DNA of 54,756 bases from Planctomycetota bacterium (GCA_022072415.1 JAJVHW010000082.1:1-54756), one strand, 5' to 3'. Positions 32,160 to 41,026 are shown, counted from the stretch's first letter. Numbers and translations are program-made. The notes: generated by a model from the sequence alone, not told the origin.

Positions 32160-33331
32160 GGCGCGCGGCGGCGGCGGTCCTCGTCGTGGCCGCGTGCTCT
32201 CCCGGGCCGGAGTCCGCGCGGCTCGACGAGGCGACGCTCGCCCGCGGCCGGGCGGAGCGGGAGTTCTTCGAGTGCTACGACCGCGCGCGGCTCGCGACCG
32301 TCGCAGGCGACGTGGACGGCGCCCGCGCGTCGTACCGCGCCGCGCTGGAGCGGAAGCCCGGCCACGCCGCGTCGATCTACGCGCTCGCGGGGATCGAACA
32401 CCGCGCCGGACGGCACGAGGAGGCGCTCCGCCTCGCCGACCGCCTGCTCGAGGTGGACCGCCCCCGCACGCGGGCCTTCCTCTTCCGCGCGGCGGTGCGG
32501 AGCGACGTCGAGGCCGCCCTCGCCGAGGGCGGCTCGGCGCCGTGGATCGACCTCGCGGCCGCGGAGCGCGACGCCGCGGAAGCCGAGCGCGAGAACCCGG
32601 AGGAGACCGGACCGCACGTCGCGCGGGCGAAGATCGCGATCCTCCGAGGCGACCGCGCCGCGGCGCTCGACAGCCTCGCGAAGGCCATCACCATCCACCC
32701 GCAGCACGCGGAGGCGATCCTGCTCCGCTCCCGCTGCCGCGAAGGTGACGACGCGCACGCGGACGTGGCGCTCGCGCTGCGCATCACGACGCCGAAGGAC
32801 CTGAAGCTCCCCGCGGGCGAAGGCGACACGAGGGCGTCGCTCGCGCCTCCGTCATGGTTCGCCGCGCCGCGCCTCCGCGTGCTCGCCGCCGCCCTGCCGA
32901 ACGCCGCATCGGATTGGCCCGAGGCCGCGCCCGCGCGGCCGGAGACCACGTCGTGCGCGGTGCCGGAGTGGCCGTCGGCGCCGTCACTGCGGGCCGAGGC
33001 CGACTTCGACGGCGACGGCGCCCTCGACGCGCTCGTCGCGGTCCGCGCGACGGAGGCGGACGCGCTCGCGTCGCTCTTCGGAGCGCCCGGGAAGCGCGCG
33101 GGGTCGTTCACGCTGACGCTCGGCGGGCGCGATGCGACCGTGGGTTCGGGCCTCGCCGGATACGCCGCGTGCGTCGGCGCGCTCGTGGTCGTCGACGCCG
33201 ACGGCGACGGGCGCCCCGACGTGTTCGTCCTCCCCGGGCGCGGGGATCCGTCGCGGTTCGAACCCGCGCTCCTCCTCCGCAACGAAGGCGGCGGGCGGTT
33301 CGGGATCTCGGCTGCCCTGCCGCCGAAGTGA
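32156..33331 (+). CDS. TPR lipoprotein with VCBS repeats
   Basis: 391 residues from a GTG overlapping the preceding stop by 4 bp. A lipoprotein signal is present (VRRAAAAVLVVAACSPG, lipidated Cys14). TPR-like helical repeats occupy about 30-220 (GDVDGARASYRAALERKPGHAASIYALAGIEHRAGRHEEAL and a later HPQHAEAILLRSRC). Two VCBS-like motifs lie near the C-terminus (DFDGDGALDALVAV, DADGDGRPDVFVL). The combination, coupled to the CRTAC1-like gene, suggests a cell-surface assembly or scaffold role with the multihaem cytochrome. Confidence 0.85.
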   Translation: MRRAAAAVLVVAACSPGPESARLDEATLARGRAEREFFECYDRARLATVAGDVDGARASYRAALERKPGHAASIYALAGIEHRAGRHEEALRLADRLLEVDRPRTRAFLFRAAVRSDVEAALAEGGSAPWIDLAAAERDAAEAERENPEETGPHVARAKIAILRGDRAAALDSLAKAITIHPQHAEAILLRSRCREGDDAHADVALALRITTPKDLKLPAGEGDTRASLAPPSWFAAPRLRVLAAALPNAASDWPEAAPARPETTSCAVPEWPSAPSLRAEADFDGDGALDALVAVRATEADALASLFGAPGKRAGSFTLTLGGRDATVGSGLAGYAACVGALVVVDADGDGRPDVFVLPGRGDPSRFEPALLLRNEGGGRFGISAALPPK

Positions 33332-33353
33332 CCGGAGGGCACCCCTGCTGAAG

Positions 33354-33369
33354 CCCGCGTTCGCGCGGG
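33354..33369 (+). terminator. Hairpin with TTCG loop after the TPR/VCBS gene
   Basis: CCCGCG - TTCG - CGCGGG, a 6-bp perfect stem with a very stable UUCG-type loop, 22 nt after the stop. No U-tract. It is a probable transcript end for the cytochrome-CRTAC1-TPR unit. Confidence 0.5.
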
Positions 33370-33427
33370 ACACTCCTTCATCCGCTCGGCGCCGCGACGA
33401 CATCCCGCGCAGCGCCGACGCCGACCG

Positions 33428-33433
33428 TACACT
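33428..33433 (+). promoter_or_regulatory. -10 element of the Rieske gene, leaderless arrangement
   Basis: TACACT followed by 6 nt and the ATG at 33440, with no Shine-Dalgarno sequence. Confidence 0.45.
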
Positions 33434-33439
33434 CCGCCC

Positions 33440-34381
33440 ATGGAACCTCTCCGGATCGACCCCGACATCCGTTTCGCGCAGATGGCTCCCGCGGCCCTCT
33501 TCACCGATCAGGGCCTGCGTCGTGCGGTCGCGGAGCGGGTGCTCGCCCGCGCGTGGCACGTCGTCGCGCGGGCGGAGGACGTCGCGGCGAAGGAGACGGC
33601 GCTCCCGCTCGTCCTGCTTCCGAACGAGCTCGACGAGCCGCTGCTCCTCGCGCGGGACCGGAAGGAGCGCCTCCACTGCGTCGCCAACGTCTGCACGCAC
33701 CGGGGCGGGCGCGTATGCGACGCCGCGGGCCCCGCGAAGATGCTCGTCTGCCCGCATCACGGCCGGCAGTTCCGCCTGGACGGCGACTTCATGGCCGCGC
33801 CCGGCTTCGACGACGCCCTGGGGCTCCCTTCGCCGTCGGACTCGCTCCCGCAGTCGGCGGTCGCCGCGTGGGGCCCGCTCGTCTTCGCGTCGCTCCAGCC
33901 CGACATGCCGTTCGCGTCGCTCGTCGCGGGCGCGCTCGACGGCGTGCCCGCGCTGCCCGCCGCGCCCGCCGGGCCGGTCGAAGTCCGCCGCGCCGCCGCG
34001 CAATGGGCGGTCGTCGTCGGCGAACTTCTCGATGCGCTCCCGCAGGACGCACTGCAACTCACCGGATCCGGCGCATCGTCGCGCGGCGACGTCCTCCGCG
34101 CATGGCTCTTCCCCGCGACGTTCGTTGATCTCACGCCCGACGCGATGACGGTGCGCGCGATCCGACCGTGCGGGGCCGCGGCGACGGACGTCGTGTGCGA
34201 GCGGTTCGTCGCTGCCGAGGGCGCGGCGCCGCTGCTCCCGGACGACGCCGCCGCGCTCCGCGCCGCGGAGTCGATCCAGTCCGGGCTCGCATCGCGCTCC
34301 CGGCGCCCCGCCCGCTACGCCCCGAAGCGCGAGCGCGCTCTCCACCACTTCCACCGGCTCCTGGCGTCGCGGCTCGCCTGA
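33440..34381 (+). CDS. Rieske [2Fe-2S] protein, short relative of ring-hydroxylating oxygenase alpha subunits
   Basis: 313 residues. The N-terminal layout (ALFTDQGLRRAVAERVLARAWHVVARAEDV) and the Rieske motif Cys85-x-His87 (VCTHRGG) with Cys104-x2-His107 (VCPHHGRQF) match Rieske oxygenase alpha subunits. The catalytic half, however, is short (family about 400-450 residues) and I cannot find the expected mononuclear-iron 2-His-1-carboxylate pattern. So electron transfer or a degraded oxygenase is as likely as oxygenation. It converges on actF with a single base between the stop codons. It is cytosolic, with no Tat or Sec signal. Confidence 0.85.
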   Translation: MEPLRIDPDIRFAQMAPAALFTDQGLRRAVAERVLARAWHVVARAEDVAAKETALPLVLLPNELDEPLLLARDRKERLHCVANVCTHRGGRVCDAAGPAKMLVCPHHGRQFRLDGDFMAAPGFDDALGLPSPSDSLPQSAVAAWGPLVFASLQPDMPFASLVAGALDGVPALPAAPAGPVEVRRAAAQWAVVVGELLDALPQDALQLTGSGASSRGDVLRAWLFPATFVDLTPDAMTVRAIRPCGAAATDVVCERFVAAEGAAPLLPDDAAALRAAESIQSGLASRSRRPARYAPKRERALHHFHRLLASRLA

Positions 34382-34390
34382 CTCAGGCGA
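34374..34390. repeat. 17-bp palindrome holding both converging stop codons
   Basis: TCGCCTGA - C - TCAGGCGA. The Rieske gene and actF both end in GCC TGA, one on each strand, with one shared base between. It may arise simply from both proteins ending in Ala, and is too short to be a convincing terminator. Confidence 0.8.
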
Positions 34391-35558
34391 CGTGGTGGTG
34401 CAGCGAGTCCGCGAAGCCGGGCTCGGCGGGGTTCACGGTCGGAGCCGCCTCGATGCGGCGGAGGACCACCAGCGTGAAGAGGCAGCCGAGCCCGACAATG
34501 GGCAGCACCTCCCACGCTGACGGCCAGGGCTCCGGGCCGAGGAGCGGCGGTCCCACGTGGAAGAAGAGGTCGGCGATGCGTCCGACGAGCACGAGCCCCG
34601 CGACGCGCGCCACCACGCGCTCGTTCCTCCGCATGCCGCGGAAGAGCAGCACCACGAACGGGACGAGACCGTTCAGCGCGAAGGACAGCGCGCCCGTCGC
34701 CCACCACATGCCGTGGCTCCGCGCGGCGTACCACACCGTCTCCTCCGGCATGTTCGTGTACCAGATCAGCATGTACTGGCTGTAGTGGATGTAGCTCCAG
34801 AACATGCTGAACGCGAAGAGGAGCTTCGCGAGGTCGTGGACGTGGTCCGCGGAGAAGACTCCGCGCCACGCGCCCGAGCGCCGGAGGTGCGACCCGAGGA
34901 GGACGCACGCCGCCGTGCCGGAGAGCGCGAGGCCCGCGAGCGACGTGAGCGAGAAGATCGTCGAGAACCACGCCGGCTCGAGCGACTTCAGCCAGTCCAC
35001 CGACGTCCAGGAGTAGGTGACCGCGAAGACCGCCATGAACGCGGCGCCCCACCGGAGCCTCGGCGCGCCGGGCGCCGCCGAGCGCACCTTCGACCCGAGC
35101 CACCACCAGAGCGCGAACGCCGCGACGGTGCGGGCCGCGAGGAACGGCACGTTCAGGTAGGCCTGCTTCGCCGCGAGATGCGGGTCGTGCGCGGCCTCCG
35201 CGCGGGACCACGGAAAGAGCATCGGCGCGCCGAAGAGGAGGACGATCCCCGCGATCGCGGCCACGGGCAGCGCCGCGCTCATCGCTTCCGGCACCCGCCT
35301 GAGCGCGGCCGCCCACCGCGCGCCGGAGCATGCGAGGAGCGAGAGGAACACCCCGCCCGCGAGGGCGAGTCCCAGCACGGCGTGGAACCCGGCGAGGAGG
35401 CCCGTCCAGGCGCGGTCCGGCGCGAGCAGCGTTCCCGCGCAGAAGCCGAGGATGCCGGCCGCCGCACCGAGCCGGAGGCCCTTCGCGAGGAGCGGTGGCA
35501 GGCGATACGGCGCGCCGGCGTGCGGCTCGCCGTGGGAGCGGGCGTGCGGCGCGCTCAT
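34383..35558 (-). CDS. actF: Alternative complex III subunit ActF (membrane quinol-site subunit)
   Basis: 391 residues with about ten predicted membrane helices. Characteristic stretches: SVDWLKSLEPAWFSTIF, LLFAFSMFWSYIHYSQYMLIWYTNMPEETVWY and LNGLVPFVVLLFRGMRRN. ActF is one of the two NrfD-like integral subunits of alternative complex III, which oxidises menaquinol and reduces a c-type cytochrome. Its ATG overlaps actE by 4 bp. It is the last gene of the nar-act unit; no haem-copper oxidase gene follows, unlike many ACIII operons. Confidence 0.9.
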   Translation of the reverse strand: MSAPHARSHGEPHAGAPYRLPPLLAKGLRLGAAAGILGFCAGTLLAPDRAWTGLLAGFHAVLGLALAGGVFLSLLACSGARWAAALRRVPEAMSAALPVAAIAGIVLLFGAPMLFPWSRAEAAHDPHLAAKQAYLNVPFLAARTVAAFALWWWLGSKVRSAAPGAPRLRWGAAFMAVFAVTYSWTSVDWLKSLEPAWFSTIFSLTSLAGLALSGTAACVLLGSHLRRSGAWRGVFSADHVHDLAKLLFAFSMFWSYIHYSQYMLIWYTNMPEETVWYAARSHGMWWATGALSFALNGLVPFVVLLFRGMRRNERVVARVAGLVLVGRIADLFFHVGPPLLGPEPWPSAWEVLPIVGLGCLFTLVVLRRIEAAPTVNPAEPGFADSLHHHVA

Positions 35559-36178
35559 CGCGAGCCTCCCTTCTGCATCGCGCGGACGTGGAGGACCACG
35601 GCCCACCGGTCGCGCTCGGCGATCCGGTCGGCGAGCGGTGCCATGTTGCCCTGCCCGAGGGTGATCAGGTGGAAGAGCTGCCCGTCGCGCATGGCCTTCG
35701 CGCGGTCGGCGGAGAGCGACGGCGGACGGAGCATCCCGCGCGCGACCGCACCGCCGTCGCCCTCGCCGCCGGGTCCGTGGCACGGGGAGCACATCCGCGC
35801 GTAGACGACGCCGCCGCGGGCCAGCGTGTCCGCGTCGCCGGGCGCCTCCGGGTTCGCGAGTTCGCGTCCCGCGCGCTCCGCGTCGGCCGGCGTCGCGGCG
35901 TAGCGGAACGGCAGCGCGCCCCGCGGCACCGTGCCCTCGGGGAGCGGAAGGTCCGTGAACCCGGTCGGCGTCGCCGCGCGGTCCTGCGCCTGCGCGGCAG
36001 GACCGCGGGCCATGTCGGGGAAGAACTCGAGGCCTGGCCGCGTCACGTCGCGTACGAGCACGGCCCGGAGCGCGAAGACGGCCGCGCCCGCGACGGCGAT
36101 CGACCCGACGATGCCCCCCCAGTTGCCGCGCACGACCCCGATCGGCGCGCCGCGCGGATCGGTCCCGGTGTCGCTCAT
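35555..36178 (-). CDS. actE: Alternative complex III subunit ActE (monohaem cytochrome c)
   Basis: 207 residues. One N-terminal membrane segment (about 24-43) anchors a periplasmic class I cytochrome c with a single haem site CSPCH and a likely axial Met in GNMAPLADRI. ActE carries electrons out of the ACIII core to a soluble or membrane acceptor. 4-bp overlaps with both actD and actF indicate coupled translation. Confidence 0.92.
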   Translation of the reverse strand: MSDTGTDPRGAPIGVVRGNWGGIVGSIAVAGAAVFALRAVLVRDVTRPGLEFFPDMARGPAAQAQDRAATPTGFTDLPLPEGTVPRGALPFRYAATPADAERAGRELANPEAPGDADTLARGGVVYARMCSPCHGPGGEGDGGAVARGMLRPPSLSADRAKAMRDGQLFHLITLGQGNMAPLADRIAERDRWAVVLHVRAMQKGGSR

Positions 36179-36738
36179 GGACGGTCCTCCGCGGTGAACC
36201 AGCGCTCCGCGCCGAGCCCGCGCCAGAGCGCGGCCATCTCCTCGGCGCGATGCGAGCCGGACGGGCTCGCGACGAGCAGCGCGTAGCGGTCGTCGGTGAC
36301 GCTCGCGTCGGGGAGCCACGCGCGCTTCCCCGGACGGAGCTTCGAGCGGCAGAGCAGGACGCCCACGGTGACGAGTCCGGCGAAGAGCACCGTGATCTCG
36401 AACGTGACGGGGAGGAACGCAGGCATCGAGTTCCACGGCTTCCCGCCCACGTCCACGGGCCAGTCGCGCGCGCTCGTCCACACCTGGAGCCACGTGCCGA
36501 GCGCGAAGCCCGCCACCCCCGCCGCCAGCGTGGCGGCCGGAAGCCGCGACCGGCGGATCCCCGCCGCGTCGTCGAACCCGTGCACCGGATGCGGCGTGTG
36601 CGCGTCCACGATCTCGAAGCCGCGCGCGCGGAGCTCCCTCGTCGCGCGGAGGAAGTCGTCCTCGCCCGCGAAGAGCCCCGCGTCGATGCGGCGCGAGGGC
36701 GCGAACTCGGTGTGCGCGGACGCTGCGATGCTCCTCAC
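36175..36738 (-). CDS. actD: Alternative complex III subunit ActD (DUF3341)
   Basis: 187 residues from a GTG overlapping the actC stop by 4 bp. A cytosolic N-terminal domain (GLFAGEDDFLRATRELRARGFEIVDAHTPHPVHGFDDA) is followed by two membrane helices flanking VGGKPWNSMPAFLPVTFE and a short C-terminal tail. This is the standard DUF3341/ActD arrangement. It is a structural subunit without cofactors. Confidence 0.92.
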   Translation of the reverse strand: MRSIAASAHTEFAPSRRIDAGLFAGEDDFLRATRELRARGFEIVDAHTPHPVHGFDDAAGIRRSRLPAATLAAGVAGFALGTWLQVWTSARDWPVDVGGKPWNSMPAFLPVTFEITVLFAGLVTVGVLLCRSKLRPGKRAWLPDASVTDDRYALLVASPSGSHRAEEMAALWRGLGAERWFTAEDRP

Positions 36739-38120
36739 GGGCGCACCTCCCCCTTCCGGTCCGAGAGGACGGTCTTGACCTCGCTCGCCGCGATCATCGG
36801 CACGTAGCGGCAGAAGAGGAGGAACATGGTGAAGAAGAGGCCGAAGCTGCCGACCAGCGTGGCCCACTCCACCAGCGTCGGCGCGTAGCCGGACCACGAC
36901 GAGGGGAGGAAGTCGCGCGAGATCGACGTGACGATGATGACGAACCGCTCGAACCACATCCCGACGTTGATGACGAGCGACAGCGCGAAGACCGCGCCGA
37001 CGGAGCTCCGGACCTTCCGGAACCAGAGGAGCTGCGGCGCGACCACGTTGCAGGTCACCATGATCCAGAACGCCCATGCCATCGGGCCGAAGGCGCGGTT
37101 CAGGAAGACGAACTTCTCGTAGTGGTTCCCCGAGTACCAGGCCGTGAAGAGCTCGGTCAGGTACGCGAGCGCGACGATGGACCCCGTGAACACCACGACC
37201 TTGCACATCGCGCCGATGTGCCGGGGCGTGATGTAGGCCTCGAGCCGCATCACCTTCCGGGCCACGATCAGCAGCGTCAGCACCATCGCGAAGCCGGAGA
37301 ACACCGCGCCGAGCACGAAGTACGGGGGGAAGAGCGTCGCGTGCCAGCCGGGGATCACCGCCGTGGCGAAGTCCGACGACACCACGCTGTGCACGGACAC
37401 CACGAGCGGCGTCGCGATGGCCGCGAGGATCGTGCACGCGACCTCGTACCGCGACCAGGTGCGCGCCGAGCCGTCCCACCCGAGGGAGAGCAGCGAGAGG
37501 ATCCGCTTCCGGAGCCCCTCCTTCGCGCGGTCGCGGGCGGTCGCGAGGTCGGGGATCAGGCCGACGTACCAGAACGTCGCCGAGATGGTGAAGTAGGTGC
37601 CGATCGCGAACACGTCCCAGAGGAGCGGCGAGCGGAAGTTCACCCAGAGCGTGCCGCGGTCGTTCGGGTACGGGAACACCCAGTGCGCGAGCCACGGGCG
37701 GCCCATGTGGATCAGCGGGAAGATCCCGGCGCACATCACCGCGAAGATCGTCATCGCCTCGGCCGAACGGTTGATCGACGTGCGCCACTTCTGGCGGAAC
37801 AGGAGCAGCACCGCGGAAATGAGCGTCCCCGCGTGGCCGATGCCGACCCAGAACACGAAGTTCGTGATGTCGAACGCCCAGCCGACCGTGCGGTTGAGGC
37901 CCCACGTGCCGATCCCGGTGGCGATCTGGTAGCCGATGGCCGTCACGCCGAGCAGGAGCGCGCAGAGCGCCGCGGCGAAGCCGGCCTTCCAGGCGGGCGA
38001 GGCCTTCCGCTCGAGCGGCGAGAAGACGTCGCGGGTGACGTCCGTCAGCGTCTTCCCGCCGTCGATGACGGGGGGGAGCGCGTCGGTCGCGTGCGTCGCG
38101 GCCGCGGCGGCGTGGCTCAT
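36735..38120 (-). CDS. actC: Alternative complex III subunit ActC (NrfD-like quinol-binding subunit)
   Basis: 461 residues with about ten membrane helices. NrfD/PsrC family features: WVGIGHAGTLISAVLLLFRQKWRTSINR, PLIHMGRPW, HSVVSSDFA, YFVLGAVFSGFAMV and TELFTAWYSGNHYE. This is the subunit that oxidises menaquinol next to the ActB iron-sulfur chain. It overlaps actB and actD by 4 bp each. Confidence 0.95.
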   Translation of the reverse strand: MSHAAAAATHATDALPPVIDGGKTLTDVTRDVFSPLERKASPAWKAGFAAALCALLLGVTAIGYQIATGIGTWGLNRTVGWAFDITNFVFWVGIGHAGTLISAVLLLFRQKWRTSINRSAEAMTIFAVMCAGIFPLIHMGRPWLAHWVFPYPNDRGTLWVNFRSPLLWDVFAIGTYFTISATFWYVGLIPDLATARDRAKEGLRKRILSLLSLGWDGSARTWSRYEVACTILAAIATPLVVSVHSVVSSDFATAVIPGWHATLFPPYFVLGAVFSGFAMVLTLLIVARKVMRLEAYITPRHIGAMCKVVVFTGSIVALAYLTELFTAWYSGNHYEKFVFLNRAFGPMAWAFWIMVTCNVVAPQLLWFRKVRSSVGAVFALSLVINVGMWFERFVIIVTSISRDFLPSSWSGYAPTLVEWATLVGSFGLFFTMFLLFCRYVPMIAASEVKTVLSDRKGEVRP

Positions 38121-41026
38121 CGCGTCCCTCCCCCGCCGTCCTTCCGGCGCACGTCTGCGAGATAGCTCACCACCGGCTTCACGTTGAGTTCTCCGAGCAC
38201 CTGGTACGCGCGCCCGTCCCGGGCCAGCTTCGCGACGCGGCTCTCCGGGTCGTTCAGGTCGCCGAAGACGATCGCTCCCGCGGGGCACGACTGCTGGCAC
38301 GCCGTCATCGGCGGGCCCCCCGCGCGGCCGTCGTTCCGCCACTCCTGGATGCGCTGCACGCAGAGCGAGCACTTCTCCATGACGCCGCGCGTCCGGACCG
38401 TGACGTCGGGGTTCAGCGCGAGGTTCTGGAGCGCGTCCTCCCGCGGGTAGTCGAACCAGTTGAAGCGGCGCACCTTGTACGGGCAGTTGTTCGCGCAGTA
38501 GCGCGTGCCGACGCAGCGGTTGTAGACCTGCTGGTTCAGGCCATCCGACGAGTGGACCGTGGCGAGGACCGGGCAGACCGTCTCGCACGGCGCGTTCGCG
38601 CAGTGCTGGCACATCATGGGCTGCTGCGACGCGGAGAGTCCGTCGTCGGGGCCGTCGTAGTAGCGGTCGATGCGGATCCAGTGCATCTCGCGGTGGCGGA
38701 GGACCTCGTCCTTCCCCACCACGGGCACGCTGTTCTCGGCCTGGCAGGCGACGACGCATGCCGAGCATCCGGAGCAGGCGGCGAGATCCACGACCATGCC
38801 CCACTTCGGGCCCGTCGCGGCGTGGTCGGCGGGCCAGAGGTCCACGCCGCCGTGCGCGCCGCCCGCGTGCGCCTCCGGCTTCGCCGCGCGGCCGATCTCC
38901 CCGGGCGCGATCGTGCGCACGGCGTCGCGGACCTCGCCGTGATGCGGCGCGAGGTGCGCCGGCACGTGGAGCGTGTGATGGTCCTGCGTGCAGGCGAGCG
39001 CGCGCTTCGCGCCGGTCCGCTCGACCCGCACGACGACGGTCGCGCCGGGCTCGCGGTCGGCGGGCAGCAGCGCGGCCGCGTTCACGCCCACGAGGCCTCC
39101 GGGAGCCACCGTCGGGCGGGACTCCAGCCACTCGGGGCCGACGTCGGAGAAGCGCCCCGTCCCCATGCGCCCGTAGCCGAGCGCCACGGCGACGGCGCCG
39201 TCGTGCTGCCCCCGCTGGACCAGCGCGGGCAGTTCGACGGACGCGGCGCCGACCGTGATCCGCACGACGTCGCCGGTCTCCACCCCCATCGCCTTCGCGG
39301 TGTCCGGCGAGAGGCACGCGTAGTTGTCCCACACGCACTTGCTCACCGGGTCCGGGAGTTCCTGCAGCCACGCGTTGTGCGCCTGGGCGCCGTCGCGGAG
39401 GGCGGTCTTCTCGTACGCGACGAACGCGAGATGGCCGGCGTCCGGCCGCGCGCGCGCCGCCGGGATCTGCGGACCGGTGACGCGCGTCTTCCAGGGGCCG
39501 CCCGCCCGCGCCTCGAAGTGACCCCGCTCGAGGGCGGCGTCGAACGCGCGCTCGAACGCTCCGGCGAGCGAGGTCCGGCCGCCGTCCGTCTCGTCGCGCC
39601 AGTGGTCGCGGACCAGCGCGCCCTCCTTCCGGGAGTCGCCGCACCACCGCGCGAGGCACTCTCGGAGCGTGCGTGCCGCCCGCAGCGGGACGATCGCCGG
39701 CTGGCGGAGCGAGACGACCCCTCTCGCCGGCATCGCGTCGTCCCACGACTCGAGCGCATGCGCCTCGGGAACGAGGAAGTCGGCCGCGGCGGTCGTCTCG
39801 TCGGGCATCGGCGCGATCACGGCGACCGTGCCGACCTTCGCGGCCGCGGCGGCGAACCCGTCGGCACCGGGGAACGCATGGCCCGGATTGCAGCCCGCGA
39901 CGACGAGCGCCGCGACCTCGCCGGCCTTCATGCGGGCGAGCAGCGCGCGCACGGCGGTCGCGGAGCCGACGCCGTCGCGGCCCTCCTCGAGGCGGACGGT
40001 CGCTCCGTAGTTCTCGAGCGCGACGTTCAGCGCGTTCACCTGCGACTGCACGGCGGGGTCCGGATCGTCGGAGATCACGAGCGACGCGCCGCGCGCGGAG
40101 AGCAGCTCCGCCGCGAGTTCGGCGATCCACGGCGTGGTCGGCGCGTTCCCGGCAACCGCGCCTGCGAGTTCGGTGACGGCGCCGGCGGCCTCCCACGGCG
40201 CGATCCGCACGCGGCGGTCGGCGCGGAGGCCCGTCGTCGAGACGCGCGACTCGATCTGCCAGTGCTTCGACACCCGCTCCGGGGCCGTCCGTCCGGGCCG
40301 GAGCGCGCTCCAGTCCCGCGCGTGCTCGACCGGCGAGAGCCACGCCCCCAGGAAGTCTGCGCCGAACGACGCGACGACCCGCGCGCGGGAAAAGTCGAAG
40401 CGCGGGACGACGCGCAGTCCGTGCGTCGCTGCGTGCGCGTCGGCGACGGCGGACGCGCAGCCGGGCTCGTACATGACGTGCTCCGCGCCGAACGCTCCGC
40501 GGAACTTCGCGATCCACGCAAGCGTGCTCGGCGACGTCACCGGTCCCGTGAGCAGGACGACCTTTCCGTTCGCGGCATCCAGCCGCGCGCGGATCGCGGC
40601 GTCGGGCGCGTCCCATGCCGCGGGAGCGCCCTCGCCGCCGCGGACGGCGAACGTGCGCGCGCCGTCGGTCCGGTGCGAGTCGTAGAGCGAGAGGACCTGG
40701 GCCTGTCCGACCGCGCAGAGCCCTCCGTCGGAGACCGGGTGCCCCGGAAGCCCCTCGAGCTTCACGGGGCGGCCGTCCACGCACCGCGCGAGCACGCCGC
40801 ACGCCGCGGGGCACGCCCCGCACGTGGTGGCGATGAAGTACGGACGGCCGGGCGCGACGACGTCGCCGCGGGAGAGCCCGGACACGATCGCCCGCTCCGG
40901 CGCGCGCGTGCACGCCGCGAGCGCCGCCGCGGTCGCGCCGTAGCCGGCCGCGCGCAGGAAGCTCCGCCGCGAGACCCCGGAGGGTTCGAGCGGGAGCACC
41001 ATCGGTTCGTCGCTTCGCTCGCTCAT
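38117..41026 (-). CDS. actB: Alternative complex III subunit ActB (molybdopterin-oxidoreductase-like/iron-sulfur fusion)
   Basis: 969 residues. A Tat-type signal (SRRSFLRAAG, 19-28) is followed by a MoCo-oxidoreductase-like region that in ACIII lacks the molybdenum cofactor, then a ferredoxin-like domain (about 720-930). The latter has four cluster motifs: CSGCSACVVACQAEN, CQHCANAPCETVCPV, CVGTRYCANNCPYK and CSLCVQRI with CQQSCPAGAI. It passes electrons from the ActC quinol site to the haem subunits. The Tat signal places it on the outside. GAGG lies just upstream of the ATG, 7 nt after actA. Confidence 0.95.
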   Translation of the reverse strand: MSERSDEPMVLPLEPSGVSRRSFLRAAGYGATAAALAACTRAPERAIVSGLSRGDVVAPGRPYFIATTCGACPAACGVLARCVDGRPVKLEGLPGHPVSDGGLCAVGQAQVLSLYDSHRTDGARTFAVRGGEGAPAAWDAPDAAIRARLDAANGKVVLLTGPVTSPSTLAWIAKFRGAFGAEHVMYEPGCASAVADAHAATHGLRVVPRFDFSRARVVASFGADFLGAWLSPVEHARDWSALRPGRTAPERVSKHWQIESRVSTTGLRADRRVRIAPWEAAGAVTELAGAVAGNAPTTPWIAELAAELLSARGASLVISDDPDPAVQSQVNALNVALENYGATVRLEEGRDGVGSATAVRALLARMKAGEVAALVVAGCNPGHAFPGADGFAAAAAKVGTVAVIAPMPDETTAAADFLVPEAHALESWDDAMPARGVVSLRQPAIVPLRAARTLRECLARWCGDSRKEGALVRDHWRDETDGGRTSLAGAFERAFDAALERGHFEARAGGPWKTRVTGPQIPAARARPDAGHLAFVAYEKTALRDGAQAHNAWLQELPDPVSKCVWDNYACLSPDTAKAMGVETGDVVRITVGAASVELPALVQRGQHDGAVAVALGYGRMGTGRFSDVGPEWLESRPTVAPGGLVGVNAAALLPADREPGATVVVRVERTGAKRALACTQDHHTLHVPAHLAPHHGEVRDAVRTIAPGEIGRAAKPEAHAGGAHGGVDLWPADHAATGPKWGMVVDLAACSGCSACVVACQAENSVPVVGKDEVLRHREMHWIRIDRYYDGPDDGLSASQQPMMCQHCANAPCETVCPVLATVHSSDGLNQQVYNRCVGTRYCANNCPYKVRRFNWFDYPREDALQNLALNPDVTVRTRGVMEKCSLCVQRIQEWRNDGRAGGPPMTACQQSCPAGAIVFGDLNDPESRVAKLARDGRAYQVLGELNVKPVVSYLADVRRKDGGGGTR

